A stretch of DNA of 22,462 bases, taken from positions 1 through 22,462 of the forward strand of contig DATEQV010000077.1 in assembly GCA_035272265.1 (NCBI GenBank). Reading direction: 5' to 3'. The DNA comes from Acidisphaera sp035272265. GTDB taxonomy: Bacteria; Pseudomonadota; Alphaproteobacteria; Acetobacterales; Acetobacteraceae. The position numbers and the translations under genes are program-made. Below are positions 1 through 7,760 of this stretch, piece by piece (the stretch's first letter is position 1; the number at the start of each line of letters is the position of its first letter). The notes below the pieces were generated by a model. It saw only the letters and a program-made list of their open reading frames with translations. It made no database searches and was not told where the DNA came from.

Positions 1-137
1 GGATCAACGTGAGATACCCCGCGCCACAAGCCCCCCAGCTCCGGCCATAGGAGCGTCCCAGCATCTCGCGCGTCGGTCCTAGCAAAACACGATTCAGCGA
101 ACTCACCTCAACGGCCGATACATTTTCAGCCTCTCAG
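1..137 (-). mobile_element. Probable insertion-sequence end (left copy), inverted relative to the copy at 22322-22458
   Basis: The reverse complement of this stretch recurs at 22322-22458 with only two mismatches (positions 34 and 82 here). The repeat ends sharply after position 137. At the other copy, motA is cut off exactly at the matching boundary, which is why I read it as the end of a mobile element and not a shared gene. Reading leftwards out of the window from a GTG at 104-106, about 35 codons stay open in both copies, and the two mismatches give one V-to-L and one W-to-G change; this could be the start of a transposase, but I recognise no family. The boundary sequence GAGAGGCTGAAAATG has some likeness to the GAG...CTGAAAA ends of the IS1031 group of IS5; this is weak. 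The repeat is certain; the IS interpretation is inference. Confidence 0.65.
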
Positions 138-196
138 GCGAGGTGCGAACCGCATTCCCCGGCCGCCGCCGCAGCCCGGCCGACGTGCCGGCCGCG

Positions 197-1468
197 CTAC
201 TCGGCCGGCGCCAGCGCCGGCGCGCGGTTGATCCGCAGCACCAGCAGCGAGGCGATCAGGCACGCGATGCCGCTGGCGACGAACGCCAGCAGGTAGCCGC
301 CGGTCTCGGTCCGCACGATGCCCGCGCCGGCCGCCGCCGTCGCAGCACCAAGCTGATGGCCGCACAGGATCCAGGCGAAGATCACCGGCGCATCGCGGCG
401 GCCGAACACCTCGCTGGCCAGCGCGACGGTCGGCGGCACGGTGGCGATCCAGTCCAGCCCGTAGAACAGCGCGAACACGCCGAGGCTGACCGGGTCGAAC
501 CGGGTGAACGGCAGCGCCATCAGCGACAGCCCGCGCAGGCTGTAATACCAGAACAGCAGATAGCGGCTGTTGAAACGATCGGTCAGCCAGCCCGACAGCG
601 TCGTGCCGATCAGGTCGAAGACGCCCATCGTGGCGAGCAGGCCGGCCGCCGCGACCTCGGTGACGCCGTGGTCGACGCAGAACGAGATCAGGTGCGTCCC
701 CACCAGCCCGTTGGTGCTGAAGCCGCAGACCCAGAAACTGCCGAACAGCAGCCAGAAATCCGTCGAGCGGATGCCGCGCCGCAAGGTCGCGAAGGCGATG
801 CCGAGCGGGTTGGCGCGCACGGCGACGGCGGGCTCGACCTCGGCGCCGAACGGCAGCAGCCCGACCTTTCGCGGGGATTCCGGCAGCAGCATGAACACCA
901 GCGGGATCAAAGCCGCGGCGGCGCCGGCCACGACGAAGGACACCGTCTGCCAGGAGCCGCGCTCGGCGATCGCCGCCAGCACCGGCAGGAAGACGAGCTG
1001 GCCGGTGGCGTTGCTCGCCATCAGGACGCCGACCGCCAACCCGCGCCGCTGCTCGAACCAGCGGTTGGCGATCGTGGCGGCCAGGCCGCCCGCGGTGACG
1101 CCGGTGCCGATCCCGACCAGCAGGCCCCAGGTCAGGAACAGCTGCCAGGGTGCCGCGATGAACCCGCTCGCCGCCACGCTGATCGACAGGATCACGAGGG
1201 CCGCCAGCACCGTCGGCCGCAGCCCGGGGCTCTGCATCATTGCCGCGGCGAACGGACCGATGACGCCGTACAGGGCGATATTCAGCGAAATCGCGCCCGA
1301 AATCGTCGCCCGGCTCCAGCCGAAGGCGTGCTCGAGCGGAACGATCAGCACGCTCGGCGCCGAGCGGACGCCGGCGGTGGCGAGCATGACCAGGAACATC
1401 AGGCCCACCACGACCCAGGCGTAGTGGACCCGGCCATGCGCCAAGGCAGCCATCCGGGCGGGGATCAT
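197..1468 (-). CDS. MFS transporter, 12-TM permease
   Basis: A 423-residue hydrophobic protein of usual length for the major facilitator superfamily. The N-terminal helix begins around residue 16 (HYAWVVVGLMFLVML), followed by a short amphipathic stretch and the FGWSRATISGAISL segment seen in MCT/oxalate-formate-like MFS members. A second six-helix bundle follows a central cytoplasmic loop near residues 205-225. It should sit in the inner membrane and move a small organic solute or act as an efflux pump; the substrate cannot be read from sequence. The ATG at 1466-1468 has a GGGAG ribosome site seven bases upstream. It is divergent from a TetR regulator across a region with two matching operators, so repression by that regulator is likely. 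The C-terminus is intact, ending 60 bp before the repeat at the left edge. Confidence 0.88.
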   Translation of the reverse strand: MIPARMAALAHGRVHYAWVVVGLMFLVMLATAGVRSAPSVLIVPLEHAFGWSRATISGAISLNIALYGVIGPFAAAMMQSPGLRPTVLAALVILSISVAASGFIAAPWQLFLTWGLLVGIGTGVTAGGLAATIANRWFEQRRGLAVGVLMASNATGQLVFLPVLAAIAERGSWQTVSFVVAGAAAALIPLVFMLLPESPRKVGLLPFGAEVEPAVAVRANPLGIAFATLRRGIRSTDFWLLFGSFWVCGFSTNGLVGTHLISFCVDHGVTEVAAAGLLATMGVFDLIGTTLSGWLTDRFNSRYLLFWYYSLRGLSLMALPFTRFDPVSLGVFALFYGLDWIATVPPTVALASEVFGRRDAPVIFAWILCGHQLGAATAAAGAGIVRTETGGYLLAFVASGIACLIASLLVLRINRAPALAPAE

Positions 1469-1501
1469 GCGGGGGCTCCCAATCGTGCCGTGGCCATGCT
1501 A

Positions 1502-1550
1502 GATGACGACCGTCATGCGAGAGTCAAATGAAAACATGACGAGCGTCATG
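1502..1550. promoter_or_regulatory. Twin TetR-type operators between the MFS gene and its regulator
   Basis: Two 14-bp palindromes with the same 6-bp arms, ATGACG-NN-CGTCAT, lie at 1503-1516 (central AC) and 1536-1549 (central AG). Their centres are 33 bp apart, three helical turns, so two dimers would bind the same DNA face. A TTGACT -35-like box for the leftward MFS promoter lies between them (1522-1527, minus strand), and the first palindrome would occupy its spacer; no clear -10 is visible. The second palindrome overlaps the likely start of the TetR gene. The position fits auto-repression of the regulator and repression of the transporter. Confidence 0.75.
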
Positions 1551-2141
1551 CAGGCCGGCCCTGCGTCCGCGCGTGCGCGCCGCAAGGCGGAGTCGCGCCG
1601 GCGCATCCTGGACGCGGCCGCGCGGCTGTTCCGGCTGCACGGCATCGATGCGGTGGGCGTGGACGCGATCATGCACGCGGCCGGGCTGACGCATGGCGGC
1701 TTCTACGGACACTTCCCGTCCAAGGAGGCGCTGGCCGCCGAGGTCTGCGCCGACGAGCTGCGCCGTTCCGCCGACCGCTGGGCGCGGTATGCCGAGGAGA
1801 TCGGCGGCTCGGACGCGCTGGCGAGGATCGTCGGCAACTATCTCCGGCCCGAGCACGCCATGCGCGGCGACGGCGGCTGCGTGCTGCCGGTGCTCGGCAG
1901 CGAGATCGCCCGCCGCCACGGCGCCTGCTCGGCGCTGACCGAAACGGTCCGCGACATGGCCGAGACGCTCGACCGCCTGCTGCCGCCGACCGAGGCGGGG
2001 CGGCGGGCCGGGCTGGCGGCGCTGTCGTGCATGGTCGGCGCGGTCATGCTGGCGCGGCTGGCGGACGATCCGGCGCTGCGCGATCAGCTGCTGGACGCCG
2101 CGCGGACGGCGATCCTCGGGCGGCTGGGAGCGAAACGCTGA
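1536..2141 (+). CDS. TetR/AcrR-family transcriptional regulator
   Basis: A 201-residue repressor. The N-terminal DNA-binding domain spans about residues 20-66, with the RRRILDAAARLF helix and the LTHGGFYGHFPSKEAL recognition-helix signature of TetR proteins. The C-terminal ligand-binding domain (about 70-195) is of the type containing a GGCVLPVLGSE segment. In-frame ATGs exist at 1503, 1515, 1536 and 1548. I prefer 1536 because a GAGAG lies about 12 bases upstream and because starting at 1503 would put the first operator inside the coding sequence; 1548 is also possible. It is transcribed away from the MFS gene, which it probably controls together with itself. The ligand is unknown, likely the transporter's substrate. 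Confidence 0.88.
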   Translation: MTSVMQAGPASARARRKAESRRRILDAAARLFRLHGIDAVGVDAIMHAAGLTHGGFYGHFPSKEALAAEVCADELRRSADRWARYAEEIGGSDALARIVGNYLRPEHAMRGDGGCVLPVLGSEIARRHGACSALTETVRDMAETLDRLLPPTEAGRRAGLAALSCMVGAVMLARLADDPALRDQLLDAARTAILGRLGAKR

Positions 2142-2201
2142 CCACGGAAGCGGCCGTGCCACGCTTCCGCATCGCAGCGAATGACGCTACCTGCCCCGGC
2201 C

Positions 2202-3158
2202 ATGCGCCACTTCCTCGATTTCGAAAAGCCGCTCGCCGAGCTCGAGAGCAAGATCGACGAGCTGCGGAAGATGCAGGATCCCGAGGCGATCAACATCGAC
2301 GAGGAGATCGGCCGCCTGACCGACAAGGCCGACAAGCAGCTCCGGCTGACCTACGCCAAGCTGACGCCGTGGCAGAAGACTCAGGTGGCGCGGCATCCCG
2401 ACCGCCCCAAGCTGCGCGACTACCTGGCCGGGCTGATTTCCGACTTCACCCCGCTGGCCGGCGACCGCGCGTTCTCCGAGGACGCGGCGATCATCGGCGG
2501 CATGGGGCGGCTGCACGGGCGGTCGGTGATGGTGCTGGGCACAGAGAAAGGCTCGGACACCGAAACGCGGCTCGCGCACAATTTCGGCATGGTGCGGCCG
2601 GAGGGCTACCGCAAGGCGCGCCGGCTGATCGAGCTGGCCGGCCGGTTCAAGTTGCCCGTGCTGACCTTCGTCGACACCGCCGGCGCCTATCCCGGCATCG
2701 ACGCCGAGGAACGCGGCCAGGCCGAGGCGATCGCCCGCTCGATCGAGGCCTGCGTGGAAGCGCCCGTGCCGATCGTCGCCGCCATCATCGGCGAGGGCGG
2801 CTCGGGCGGCGCGATCGCGCTGGCGGCCGGGGACTCGGTGCTGATGCTGGAGCACGCGATCTACTCGGTGATCTCGCCGGAGGGGTGTGCGTCGATCCTC
2901 TGGCGCGACCCCGCCCAGGCGCCGGCGGCGGCCGAGGCGATGCGGCTGACGGCCGACGACCTCAAGCGGCTGGGGCTGGTGGACACGGTGGTGGCCGAGC
3001 CGCTCGGCGGGGCGCACCGCGCGCCGGAGGAGGCGGTGCGGGCGGTCGGCGAGGCGATGGCGGCCGCGCTGCAGCCCCTGCTGACGCTGGACCCGCCGAC
3101 GCTGAAGGCGCGGCGGCGGGAGAAGTTCCTGGCGATGGGGCAGGTGGGACTGGGTTAG
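2202..3158 (+). CDS. accA: Acetyl-CoA carboxylase carboxyltransferase subunit alpha
   Basis: AccA pairs with AccD to move the carboxyl group from carboxybiotin to acetyl-CoA, giving malonyl-CoA, the first committed step of fatty acid synthesis in the cytosol. The 318-residue length from MRHFLDFEKP matches the family (about 319). The N-terminal helical hairpin (1-50) is followed by the crotonase-fold core with VDTAGAYPG at 157-165 and the oxyanion-hole loop GEGGSGGA at 197-204, then the conserved SVISPEGCASILW segment. An in-frame ATG at 2181 would add seven residues, but the family normally begins at MRHFLDF. Neither start has a clear ribosome site. accD is not in the window. The gene starts 60 bp after the TetR gene on the same strand; no functional link is suggested. 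Confidence 0.96.
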   Translation: MRHFLDFEKPLAELESKIDELRKMQDPEAINIDEEIGRLTDKADKQLRLTYAKLTPWQKTQVARHPDRPKLRDYLAGLISDFTPLAGDRAFSEDAAIIGGMGRLHGRSVMVLGTEKGSDTETRLAHNFGMVRPEGYRKARRLIELAGRFKLPVLTFVDTAGAYPGIDAEERGQAEAIARSIEACVEAPVPIVAAIIGEGGSGGAIALAAGDSVLMLEHAIYSVISPEGCASILWRDPAQAPAAAEAMRLTADDLKRLGLVDTVVAEPLGGAHRAPEEAVRAVGEAMAAALQPLLTLDPPTLKARRREKFLAMGQVGLG

Positions 3159-3208
3159 GCCGAGGCGGCGTGGTGGAAGTCGCCGTGGAAGCGGCTACAT
3201 TGAGCCTA

Positions 3209-3391
3209 ATGGACGACTCCAAACCCCGCCGTGCTCCCGCCGCCTGGATCGAAGCGCTCGAGCGCGGCGAAGCGGATGCCGCCGCCGGGCGGGTGGTCGA
3301 CGCCGAAGAGTTCCTGAGGGAACTTGAGGCGGAGGATGAGGAACTCGAACGCGCGCAGGCGAACAGGAAACGCCCATCGCCCGCCGCGTAG
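3209..3391 (+). CDS. Short ParD/RelB-like antitoxin of a type II TA pair
   Basis: A 60-residue, highly acidic protein with a segment (about 23-45) containing AAAGRVVDAEEFLRELEAE. This GRVVD-x-E-x-hL-x-E-L pattern is typical of the toxin-binding tail of antitoxins paired with ParE/RelE toxins. No ribbon-helix-helix or other DNA-binding domain is present, so this is only the neutralising half of a normal antitoxin. It overlaps the start of the toxin reading frame by 16 bp. The start is the ATG nearest the beginning of the similarity; no good ribosome site is seen. Without its own DNA-binding domain, any autoregulation would have to work differently from ParDE. Assigned from pattern and context. 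Confidence 0.6.
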   Translation: MDDSKPRRAPAAWIEALERGEADAAAGRVVDAEEFLRELEAEDEELERAQANRKRPSPAA

Positions 3392-3681
3392 TTCTCGCGG
3401 CTGCCGCGAAGATACAGATCACTGAGCTGCGTCGTCACTTCCGGCGGAAAGACCGCCCCGAGGCCGCTCGGAATCTGACCGCAGCCGTCCGGCTGGCGAT
3501 GAAGGAGATCGCTGCCGATCGCGTAGGGCTGCCGGCTCCTGGTCCATACCCTGAATTGGCGATGGAGGGCCGTGCTTGGCTTAAAGCCGGTCGGTATTGG
3601 TTCGCCTACACGAAAACGGTGCCGATGGTGGTCGTCGCCGCGTTTTACGAGGAAGCGGACATACCGGGGCGGATGCCGTAG
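3376..3681 (+). CDS. RelE/ParE-family toxin, apparently starting with ATC
   Basis: This frame encodes a complete ParE/RelE-like fold of about 100 residues: beta strand and helix hairpin (ARRVVLAAAAKIQITELRRH), a second helix (PEAARNLTAAVRLAMKEIA), then C-terminal strands (GRYWFAYTK, VPMVVVAAFYEEADIPGR). ParE toxins poison gyrase and RelE toxins cut ribosome-bound mRNA; which applies is unclear. No ATG, GTG or TTG lies in frame between the upstream stop (3334-3336) and residue 41, where an ATG at 3499 would remove half the fold. The natural start position is ATC at 3376, reading I-A-R-R where homologues usually read M-x-R-x, with AGGAAA five bases upstream. Either a rare ATC start is used, giving weak toxin synthesis, or the start codon was lost and the toxin is silenced. 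It is coupled to the antitoxin by a 16-bp overlap. Confidence 0.6.
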   Translation: MARRVVLAAAAKIQITELRRHFRRKDRPEAARNLTAAVRLAMKEIAADRVGLPAPGPYPELAMEGRAWLKAGRYWFAYTKTVPMVVVAAFYEEADIPGRMP

Positions 3682-3713
3682 CCGGCTCGCTCGGGCAGGG
3701 GCGCGGCAGGCTG

Positions 3714-4010
3714 TCACCCCCGATGCTCCGCTGGCGTCCGCAAGGTCAGCGCCAGCGCGTGCAGGCCGTCGGCGAACTCGGCCTGCAAGGCCGCGTTGAC
3801 CTGGCGGTGGCGCTCGACGCGGCTGAGGCCGGCGAAGGCGTCGCTGACGATCAGCACGCTGTAATGCGTCTGTCCGCCGGGGCTCGCGCCGGCATGGCCG
3901 GCGTGCTTGGCGCTGTCGTCCTCGACTCGCAGGGCAACCGGCGAGAAGGCCGCCGTCAGCACCTCCCGCATGCGTGCGGCGCGGTTGTCGGTGGCGGTTT
4001 CGAAACTCAT
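3714..4010 (-). CDS. BolA family protein
   Basis: A 98-residue cytosolic protein with the BolA alpha/beta fold. HAGHAGASPGGQTHYSVLIVSDAF (split here as residues 36-59) contains the family's variable loop and second strand, and the helix GLSRVERHRQVNAAL (61-75) carries the invariant His68 used for [2Fe-2S] binding with monothiol glutaredoxins. The length is normal. BolA proteins take part in iron-sulfur trafficking and iron sensing with CGFS glutaredoxins; that is family knowledge, not visible here. GGGAG lies six bases before the ATG. It is divergent from the J-domain gene across 80 bp, a BolA / J-domain / cobS / cobT arrangement found in many alphaproteobacteria. Confidence 0.92.
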   Translation of the reverse strand: MSFETATDNRAARMREVLTAAFSPVALRVEDDSAKHAGHAGASPGGQTHYSVLIVSDAFAGLSRVERHRQVNAALQAEFADGLHALALTLRTPAEHRG

Positions 4011-4090
4011 CTCACGCTCCCATCAGGTCGGCCCGAGGGCCGGTCCGGCTGCCGTTGCCAACCAAGCTCCAGACCGCACATAACCACTGC

Positions 4091-4690
4091 ATGACCCGAC
4101 GCCACACGCGCCCCCGGGCCTACGCGCCCGATCCGGACGCGCCGGGCCGAACCTGCGACATGCCGGGCTGCGCCGCGCAGGGCGAGTACCGCGCGCCCAA
4201 GTCGCGCGGCAACCTGCGCGACTACTGGTGGTTCTGCCTGGAACACGTGCGCGCCTACAACTCCGCCTGGGACTTCTACAAAGGCATGTCGCCCGGCGAG
4301 ATCGAGGCGCAGATGCGCGCCGACGTCTCGTGGCAGCGGCCGAGCTGGCCGCTCGGACGCCTGGGCAGCGCCGCCTGGCAGTCGATCGAGCAGGACAAGC
4401 TGGGCGTCCTCGACAGCCTGCGCCCGGAGGCGCGCCGGCGGCTGCGCAACGAGGCCCCGGCGCAGCTGCGCGAGCCGCTGGCCACGCTAGGACTGTCCTG
4501 GCCGATCACGCTGGACGAGGTGAAGGCACGCTACAAGGAGCTGGCCAAGCGGCATCATCCGGACGCCAACGGCGGCGACCGGTCGGCCGAGGAGCGGTTC
4601 AAAAGCATCAATATCGCCTACAGCGCGTTGCGGTCCGCGCTGCGCCACCACGCTGCCCCCGCGCCGAGGCCCGCCGCCGCGGCCGGCTGA
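4091..4690 (+). CDS. J-domain (DnaJ-like) protein with N-terminal Cys/His motif
   Basis: A 199-residue protein with its J domain at the C-terminus (about 131-185): ITLDEVKARYKELAKRHHPD with the HPD tripeptide at 156-158, then ERFKSINIAYSAL. The J domain should stimulate the ATPase of a DnaK-type Hsp70. The N-terminal 75 residues hold C22 and C27 (CDMPGC), then YWWFCLEHVRAYNSAWDFYKGMS with C49 and H52, a pattern that could bind one zinc. There is no G/F region or DnaJ central zinc finger, so this is a type III J protein. The start is the ATG at 4091, directly before the conserved N-terminus. It lies just upstream of cobS and probably heads the same transcript; its client is unknown, and a role in cobaltochelatase or Fe-S assembly is only suggested by position. 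Confidence 0.88.
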   Translation: MTRRHTRPRAYAPDPDAPGRTCDMPGCAAQGEYRAPKSRGNLRDYWWFCLEHVRAYNSAWDFYKGMSPGEIEAQMRADVSWQRPSWPLGRLGSAAWQSIEQDKLGVLDSLRPEARRRLRNEAPAQLREPLATLGLSWPITLDEVKARYKELAKRHHPDANGGDRSAEERFKSINIAYSALRSALRHHAAPAPRPAAAAG

Positions 4691-4774
4691 TTCGGGCCGG
4701 CTATGCAGCCTTGGCCGCTCCACCAGCCGCCGAACCGTTCTAGGATTGAGTTGAACGACAGGATTGCTGCCCCG

Positions 4775-5782
4775 ATGAACAAAATATCCTCGCTGGCGGA
4801 ACTGCGCCCGACCTCCGCTATCGACCTGCCCGACACCTCGGTGCGGGCGGCCGAAGCCTTCGGGATCGAGACCGACATGGAGGTGCCAGCCTTCAGCGTG
4901 CGCACCGAGCACGTCCCCGACCTGGACGACGCCTACAAGTTCGATCGCGACACGACGCTCGCGATCCTGGCGGGGTTCAAGTTCAACCGCCGGGTGATGA
5001 TCCAGGGCTACCACGGCACCGGCAAGTCCACGCATATCGAGCAGGTGGCCGCACGGCTGAACTGGCCGTGCATCCGCGTGAACCTCGACAGCCACATCAG
5101 CCGTATCGACCTGATCGGCAAGGACGCGATCGTGCTGCGTGAGGGCAAGCAGGTCACCGAGTTCCGCGAGGGCATCCTGCCGTGGTGCCTGCAGCACGCC
5201 TGCGCGCTGGTGTTCGACGAATACGACGCCGGACGGCCGGACGTGATGTTCGTCATTCAGCGCGTGCTCGAGGTCGAGGGCAAGCTGACCTTGCTGGACC
5301 AGAACCGCGTGATCCGCCCGCACCCGTCGTTCCGCCTGTTCTCGACAGCGAACACGGTGGGGCTGGGGGACACCACCGGCCTGTATCACGGCACGCAGCA
5401 GATCAATCAGGGCCAGATGGACCGCTGGAACATCGTGGCCACGCTGAACTACCTGCCGCACGCGCAGGAGACGGCGATCGTGATGGCCAAGATGGGCATC
5501 GATCCGAAGGACGCCGCGCAGAAGAAGCGCATCGAGAGCATGGTCGCACTCGCCGACCTCACCCGCGCCGGTTTCATCAACGGCGACATCTCGACGGTGA
5601 TGTCGCCGCGCACGGTGATCACCTGGGCGGAGAACGCGAAGATCTTCGGCGACATCGGCTTCGCGTTCCGGATGACGTTCCTCAACAAGTGCGACGAGGC
5701 GGAGCGTTCGACCGTGGCCGAGTACTACCAGCGATGCTTCAACGAGGATCTGCCGACGGGCGTCACGCCGCGCCGCGGGTAA
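4775..5782 (+). CDS. cobS: Aerobic cobaltochelatase subunit CobS
   Basis: CobS is the AAA+ ATPase subunit of the CobNST complex, which inserts Co(II) into hydrogenobyrinic acid a,c-diamide in the oxygen-dependent cobalamin pathway. The 335-residue length is normal. The N-terminus (1-65) has the CobS-specific FSVRTEHVPDLDDAYKFD stretch, then Walker A GYHGTGKST at 78-86, Walker B LVFDEYD at 145-151 and a sensor-1 TAN at 191-193; the C-terminal NKCDEAERSTVAEYYQRCF is also typical. The ATG at 4775 has AGGA about 11 bases upstream and fits the family start; an in-frame ATG at 4703 would add 24 non-conserved residues. It is 3 bp from cobT. cobN is not in the window. Confidence 0.96.
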   Translation: MNKISSLAELRPTSAIDLPDTSVRAAEAFGIETDMEVPAFSVRTEHVPDLDDAYKFDRDTTLAILAGFKFNRRVMIQGYHGTGKSTHIEQVAARLNWPCIRVNLDSHISRIDLIGKDAIVLREGKQVTEFREGILPWCLQHACALVFDEYDAGRPDVMFVIQRVLEVEGKLTLLDQNRVIRPHPSFRLFSTANTVGLGDTTGLYHGTQQINQGQMDRWNIVATLNYLPHAQETAIVMAKMGIDPKDAAQKKRIESMVALADLTRAGFINGDISTVMSPRTVITWAENAKIFGDIGFAFRMTFLNKCDEAERSTVAEYYQRCFNEDLPTGVTPRRG

Positions 5783-5785
5783 GCC

Positions 5786-7666
5786 ATGAGCAACGGGCCG
5801 AAAGACAACGCCCGCGCGGAGGACTTCAAGCGCGCCACCGCGAGCGCGCTGCGGGCGATCGCCGAGACCACCGACGTGCAGGTCAACTTCCAGCCGGGAC
5901 CGTCCGGGATCGCCGGCAAGCGGGCGCGCCTGCCGCTGCCCACCCGGGCGCTTCCGCCGTCGGAGATGGCGAAGCTGCGGGGTGCCGCCGACAGCATCGC
6001 GCTGCGGCTGCGCCACCACGACGACGCGATCCATGCCGCGCGCAGCCCGGCGCGACGCGACGCGCGCGACGTGTTCGACGCGCTGGAGCAGGCGCGCGTG
6101 GAGACGGTCGGCGCCGAGCACATGAGCGGGGTGGCCGCGAACCTGCGCGCGCGGCTGGAGGAGAACTGCGAGGCCGAAGGCTTCGACCGCATGACGCGCA
6201 AGGACCAGTTGCCCGCCGCGGCGGCGTTGTCGTTGCTGGCGCGCGAGAAGCTGACCGGCGAGGCGACGCCGCACGCGGCGCAGCGCGTGCTCGATCTGTG
6301 GCGCGACACGCTCGGGTCCGAGGCGGAATCGGCGCTGGATGACCTCGGCCGCCTGCAGGACGACCAGACGGCGTACGCGCGGGCGTCGCGCAAGCTGCTG
6401 GCCGCACTCGATCTTGCCGAGGCGGAGGCCGAGGCCGAGCCCGAAGAGGGTGAGGAGGAAGGCGACGAGGGCGGCGAGCAGGCCGGCGAGCAGGACAGCG
6501 CGCAAGAAGGCGACGGCCAGAGCGAGAGCGACTCCGAAAGCGTGCTCGGCGCGCAGCCCGAGCAGATGCAGGGCGAGGCGGCCGACGAGGAGCCGGGCGA
6601 GGCGGCCGACGACGAAGCGGTGACGGCCGAGGGCGAGGACCGTCCGGGCGGCCCGCAGCCGCGGCGCGAGCGCGGATCGAACGAGGACGTCGGCACGTAT
6701 CGCGCCTACACGCGGCAGTTCGACGAGGAGATCGGCGCGGAGGAGCTGTGCGACGCCGACGAGCTGACGCGGCTGCGCCAGCAGCTCGATCAGCAGCTGC
6801 AGCACCTGCACGGGGTGATTTCCAAGCTGGCCAACCGGCTGCAGCGCCGACTGCTGGCGCAGCAGACGCGGGCGTGGGAGTTCGACCTCGAGGAGGGCTT
6901 GCTCGACGCGGGGCGGCTTTCGCGGGTGATCGTGAATCCGTTGCAGGCGCTGTCGTACAAGCGCGAGCGCGACATGGAATTCCGCGACACCGTGGTGACG
7001 CTGCTGATCGACAACTCGGGGTCGATGCGCGGGCGGCCGATCACGGTGGCGGCGATGTGCGGCGACATCCTCGCGAGAACGCTGGAGCGTTGCGCGGTGA
7101 AGGTGGAGGTGCTCGGCTTCACCACGCGGGCGTGGAAGGGCGGGCAAAGCCGCGAGCGCTGGGTGCAGGACGGCAAGCCGCGCAACCCCGGGCGGCTGAA
7201 CGACCTGCGGCACGTGATCTACAAGGCGGCTGACGCGCCGTGGCGGCGGGCGCGCAAGAATCTCGGCCTGATGCTGCGCGAGGGGCTGCTGAAGGAGAAC
7301 ATCGACGGCGAGGCGCTGCTGTGGGCGTATCGCCGGCTGTGCCTGCGGCCGGAGCACCGGCGCATCCTGATGGTGATTTCCGATGGCGCGCCGGTCGATG
7401 ATTCGACGCTGTCGGTCAACCCGGGCAACTATCTGGAGCGCCATCTCCGGCAGGTCATCGAGTGGATCGAAACCACCAGCCCGATCGAGCTGATCGCGAT
7501 CGGCATCGGCCATGATGTGACGCGCTACTACCGACGCGCGGTGACGATCGTGGACGCCGAGGAGCTGGGCGGCACGATGATGCGCAAGCTCGCCGAACTG
7601 TTCGAGGAAGACGTCGACGCCGCGTGGCGGCTGGCGGCGGCGGAGCGCGCGGCGCTGGTCGTCTGA
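5786..7666 (+). CDS. cobT: Cobaltochelatase subunit CobT
   Basis: CobT is the von Willebrand A-type partner that forms a two-tiered AAA+ chaperone ring with CobS to drive CobN-catalysed cobalt chelation. The 626-residue protein has three parts: an N-terminal helical region (1-210, with the family-typical DVQVNFQPGPSGIAGKRARLP split around residue 40), a very acidic linker (about 210-290, Glu/Asp/Gln-rich), and a C-terminal VWA domain. The MIDAS motif DNSGS begins at Asp409 and a further metal-site Asp is in SDGAP at Asp533. The gene begins 3 bp after cobS, so the two are translationally linked in one operon. Length and domain order are normal. Confidence 0.96.
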   Translation: MSNGPKDNARAEDFKRATASALRAIAETTDVQVNFQPGPSGIAGKRARLPLPTRALPPSEMAKLRGAADSIALRLRHHDDAIHAARSPARRDARDVFDALEQARVETVGAEHMSGVAANLRARLEENCEAEGFDRMTRKDQLPAAAALSLLAREKLTGEATPHAAQRVLDLWRDTLGSEAESALDDLGRLQDDQTAYARASRKLLAALDLAEAEAEAEPEEGEEEGDEGGEQAGEQDSAQEGDGQSESDSESVLGAQPEQMQGEAADEEPGEAADDEAVTAEGEDRPGGPQPRRERGSNEDVGTYRAYTRQFDEEIGAEELCDADELTRLRQQLDQQLQHLHGVISKLANRLQRRLLAQQTRAWEFDLEEGLLDAGRLSRVIVNPLQALSYKRERDMEFRDTVVTLLIDNSGSMRGRPITVAAMCGDILARTLERCAVKVEVLGFTTRAWKGGQSRERWVQDGKPRNPGRLNDLRHVIYKAADAPWRRARKNLGLMLREGLLKENIDGEALLWAYRRLCLRPEHRRILMVISDGAPVDDSTLSVNPGNYLERHLRQVIEWIETTSPIELIAIGIGHDVTRYYRRAVTIVDAEELGGTMMRKLAELFEEDVDAAWRLAAAERAALVV

Positions 7667-7675
7667 AGGGGGTCT

Positions 7676-7715
7676 GGGGCCTCAGGCCCCGGCGGGTTTC
7701 AGGGCGGAGCCCTGA
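7676..7715 (+). terminator. Tandem hairpins after cobT
   Basis: Two perfect stem-loops follow the cobT stop by 9 bp: GGGGCC-TCA-GGCCCC at 7676-7690 and TCAGGGC-GGA-GCCCTGA at 7699-7715. There is no long T-run, only a pyrimidine-rich CCTTCTTC after the second. They could end the cobST transcript or protect its 3' end, or they may be a dispersed GC-rich palindrome of the kind common in alphaproteobacterial genomes. Confidence 0.35.
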
Positions 7716-7760
7716 GCCTTCTTCGTCTATGCTGCTCGCCACGACGGGGAGGACGTCAGC

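Noticed and set aside
143..1531. A 462-codon plus-strand frame over the MFS gene
   Set aside because: The minus-strand product is a clear 12-helix transporter; the plus product is Gln/Arg/His-rich with no recognisable fold.
2027..3391. A long frame from inside the TetR gene through accA to the antitoxin
   Set aside because: It overlaps accA in another frame; only the last 60 codons, after the ATG at 3209, look like a protein.
4487..7513. A 1,008-codon minus-strand frame over cobS and cobT
   Set aside because: Same GC-bias shadow; low-complexity Arg/Leu/Gln/His composition and full overlap with two recognised genes.
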